Assembly: GCA_947179485.1 (NCBI GenBank)
Contig: OX359249.1
Coordinates: 37,620,250 to 37,684,249, forward strand
Length of the DNA: 64,000 bases
Reading direction: 5' to 3'
From: Allacma fusca
Taxonomy: Eukaryota; Arthropoda; Collembola; Symphypleona; Sminthuridae
Position numbers and translations under genes: made by a program. Under the pieces are notes generated by a model, which did not search any database, had not been told where the DNA came from, and saw only the letters and a program-made list of their open reading frames with translations. Positions 62,459 to 64,000 of the stretch are shown in pieces; the first letter of the stretch is position 1; each line of letters starts with the position of its first letter.

Positions 62459-63502
62459 TGTTCGTCAGATGTGTACCACACTACAGGATATCACCTTTGT
62501 GAAGTGCGAAACAGTCGGAATTTCTGTAATTGAATTATGGAAATAGATGGGGTTTTAAATGAACATGATTTCAGTTGACACTGTGTTGATGATTAAGTTT
62601 TTTGACACATTTTAATGATACTAAATAGTAGAATATGAAATGAAGTACTCTCATCATTACTTTTACAAGCATGCATCATAAATACTTGCGGCATTTGACA
62701 AGGTAGTACATATTTTTCAGCTTTTTAGCTTCTCAGGATCTTTTTGTAGCTCTCTTCTGGATAGAGTTCTACACATGTACATGGCTTGGCGTCATTTTGG
62801 GGGACTAAATGTTGATGACTTTGATAATATTACTTATGAAAATTAAAAATATTTTTAGCTGGTATTGTTAGCAAATGTGTACTGCAAACTGTGGTTTGGA
62901 TACAAAGGGGGAAATACAAATTTATTGTATTACTATTGAACTTACTTTGCTTTACAGTTGTTTTTCTGTTTTAAAAATGACAGCAAGTTATGTTATGTTA
63001 CAAGTTTGAAGTTGGGTTTGGGTTGTTGTTAAAATCAAAGAGTACAATCAGTAGACAGTACACTACGGTAGGTAGGTAACTGTGCTACATTACATTTGCT
63101 TGAACCGCATTCTTCTGAAGTCCTTCGCGCGATGAAAAGCATATAAATAATGTTTTTGTAATTTCGAGGTTTTAGAGAGTTTTAATAATCGAATTTCGAA
63201 CAACTTTTTCACAAAACAATATAAAACAAAACTGTATGTACTTAATGACATAACCAAAAATCTACCGCGACAACAGCATAGTTCATTTCCTTGGTACCGC
63301 ATTTTCCATACACCGGATTTACAAGAATTCCGTTCTTTGGAAACACCTTTCTGAGGGAATAGATTCAGAATAAAAAATATATGGTGTCATATTTCATTTT
63401 GTAACCGATTAATGCATGACCTCCCAAATTTTTTGCCGCCAGTCAGCTCAAACTTTTAGTGCATTGAATTCTTCTTCTTTTCTTTGGATTTCTACAAGAC
63501 GT
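62459..63502. other. intergenic between UTP23 and the F-box gene
   Basis: This holds the 3' UTR of UTP23 on the right and the upstream region of the F-box gene on the left, both on the minus strand. Nothing else is recognisable. Confidence 0.5.
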
Positions 63503-64000
63503 TCAGTTCACTACTTCTTCCTTAACATGCTTTGGCGTTCTGATTTTCGGTCTTTTTCTTTTTGGTTTCGGGGCTGCTTTGGAAGGGATAGTCTTCTTGG
63601 CTTTTTTCGATTTCTTACAAGACAAGGGATTTGGCCCTGCTCGTTTCCTTTTCTTGGTTCCCTTGTGCTGACTTTGTTCACCTTGATCCAAATTATTTAC
63701 TTTTTTCATTTGCTCGAGTATCTCCTTTTGATAACCCACAATATCTGTTTTCCTCGCAGTCTTTTCACTTGCCACAGCCTGACTCTTTTCGGAAGGTGCC
63801 TCCAAAGTTGGTGCGTTTCCATGAAGATAAATAAGCGCAACTCCAGCAACTTCACGAAGTTTCTCTCTAAGCCCTATATCTTGTGTAGCCACAACGTAAC
63901 GACTTGGATTATTCGGTACCACCATGGATTTTATGCATCTGGAAGCTCCAACAGGCTTCTCCTTATGAGAACATTTGTGAATAGGATATCGTCGTAAGAT
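63503..64000 (-). CDS. UTP23: UTP23 rRNA-processing protein, C-terminal part (cut by window edge)
   Basis: UTP23 is a nucleolar PIN-domain-like factor of the small-subunit processome, involved in 18S rRNA maturation and snR30/U17 release. The window holds the last 165 residues in one open exon; the start lies beyond 64000. Base 64000 is the first base of a codon. Visible are the zinc-binding Cys/His cluster KCSHKEKPVGASRC, then the PIN-fold end (RYVVATQDIGLREKLREVAG and VALIYLHGN). A long Lys-rich tail with the family motif GPNPLSCKKSKK follows, ending at the TGA at 63503. The long open frame on the opposite strand is a shadow of this lysine-rich tail. Identity is secure; completeness cannot be judged. 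Confidence 0.92.
   Translation of the reverse strand: MLRRYPIHKCSHKEKPVGASRCIKSMVVPNNPSRYVVATQDIGLREKLREVAGVALIYLHGNAPTLEAPSEKSQAVASEKTARKTDIVGYQKEILEQMKKVNNLDQGEQSQHKGTKKRKRAGPNPLSCKKSKKAKKTIPSKAAPKPKRKRPKIRTPKHVKEEVVN

Noticed and set aside
63416..63997. 193-codon plus-strand frame at the right edge
   Set aside because: It is Phe/Ser/Leu-rich because it is antisense to the Lys-rich UTP23 tail, whose family motifs are clear on the other strand.
1..64000. tRNA, rRNA and CRISPR-like arrays
   Set aside because: I looked for T-loop and A-box/B-box patterns and for spaced direct repeats and found none that fold or repeat convincingly. A tRNAscan-SE or Infernal run would settle this.

Overview
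The window looks like a piece of an animal nuclear genome, most probably an arthropod. It is AT-rich and its genes are split by mostly short introns (about 60-370 bases) with GTAAGT-like donors and pyrimidine-rich acceptors. The gene set is animal chromatin, cilium and nuclear-envelope machinery. The trithorax protein has no visible CXXC domain, as in flies. Species cannot be named from the sequence. I joined all exons by hand, using reading phase, splice motifs and remembered family alignments. Every complete gene model below has a coding length divisible by three.

Layout, left to right. 1-6694 has no supported gene. 6695-9381 (-) is CLUAP1/IFT38, an intraflagellar-transport protein. 11152-12872 (-) is a FUN14-domain mitochondrial protein. 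17648-31316 (+) is a 14-exon trithorax/KMT2A-B ortholog of about 3132 residues, with a ~1 kb foldback DNA element in its largest intron. 32803-35186 (+) is an 8-exon gene for a 556-residue protein that I tentatively relate to the kinetochore protein CENP-N. 41846-45464 (+) is a SUN-domain LINC-complex protein. 52794-53619 (+) is GID4, the CTLH/GID E3 ligase substrate receptor. 57362-59829 (-) is an arylsulfatase B-like sulfatase. 60696-62458 (-) is an F-box protein. 63503-64000 (-) is the 3' part of UTP23. Large gene-free stretches lie at 1-6694, 12873-17396, 35349-41845, 46309-52697 and 53650-57361.

The genes do not form a pathway. Several are nuclear or chromatin factors (trithorax, the CENP-N-like protein, the SUN protein, UTP23), but this may be chance.

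The most interesting signals are these. (1) The N-terminal part of the trithorax protein carries four FxGF modules, three of them at an exact 30-residue period. They look like multiplied copies of the single motif by which mammalian MLL1 binds the LEDGF/p75 integrase-binding domain. (2) A CENP-N-like candidate carries an E2F-type site near its putative transcription start; inner-kinetochore (CCAN) proteins are thought to be missing from many arthropods. (3) The trithorax protein also has an AT-hook and two C2HC-type finger-like motifs between FYRN and FYRC, a long insertion inside PHD1, a Win-like motif and a degenerate Taspase1-like site. (4) A foldback transposon with ~280-base terminal inverted repeats and a decayed transposase-like internal segment lies in the trithorax intron.
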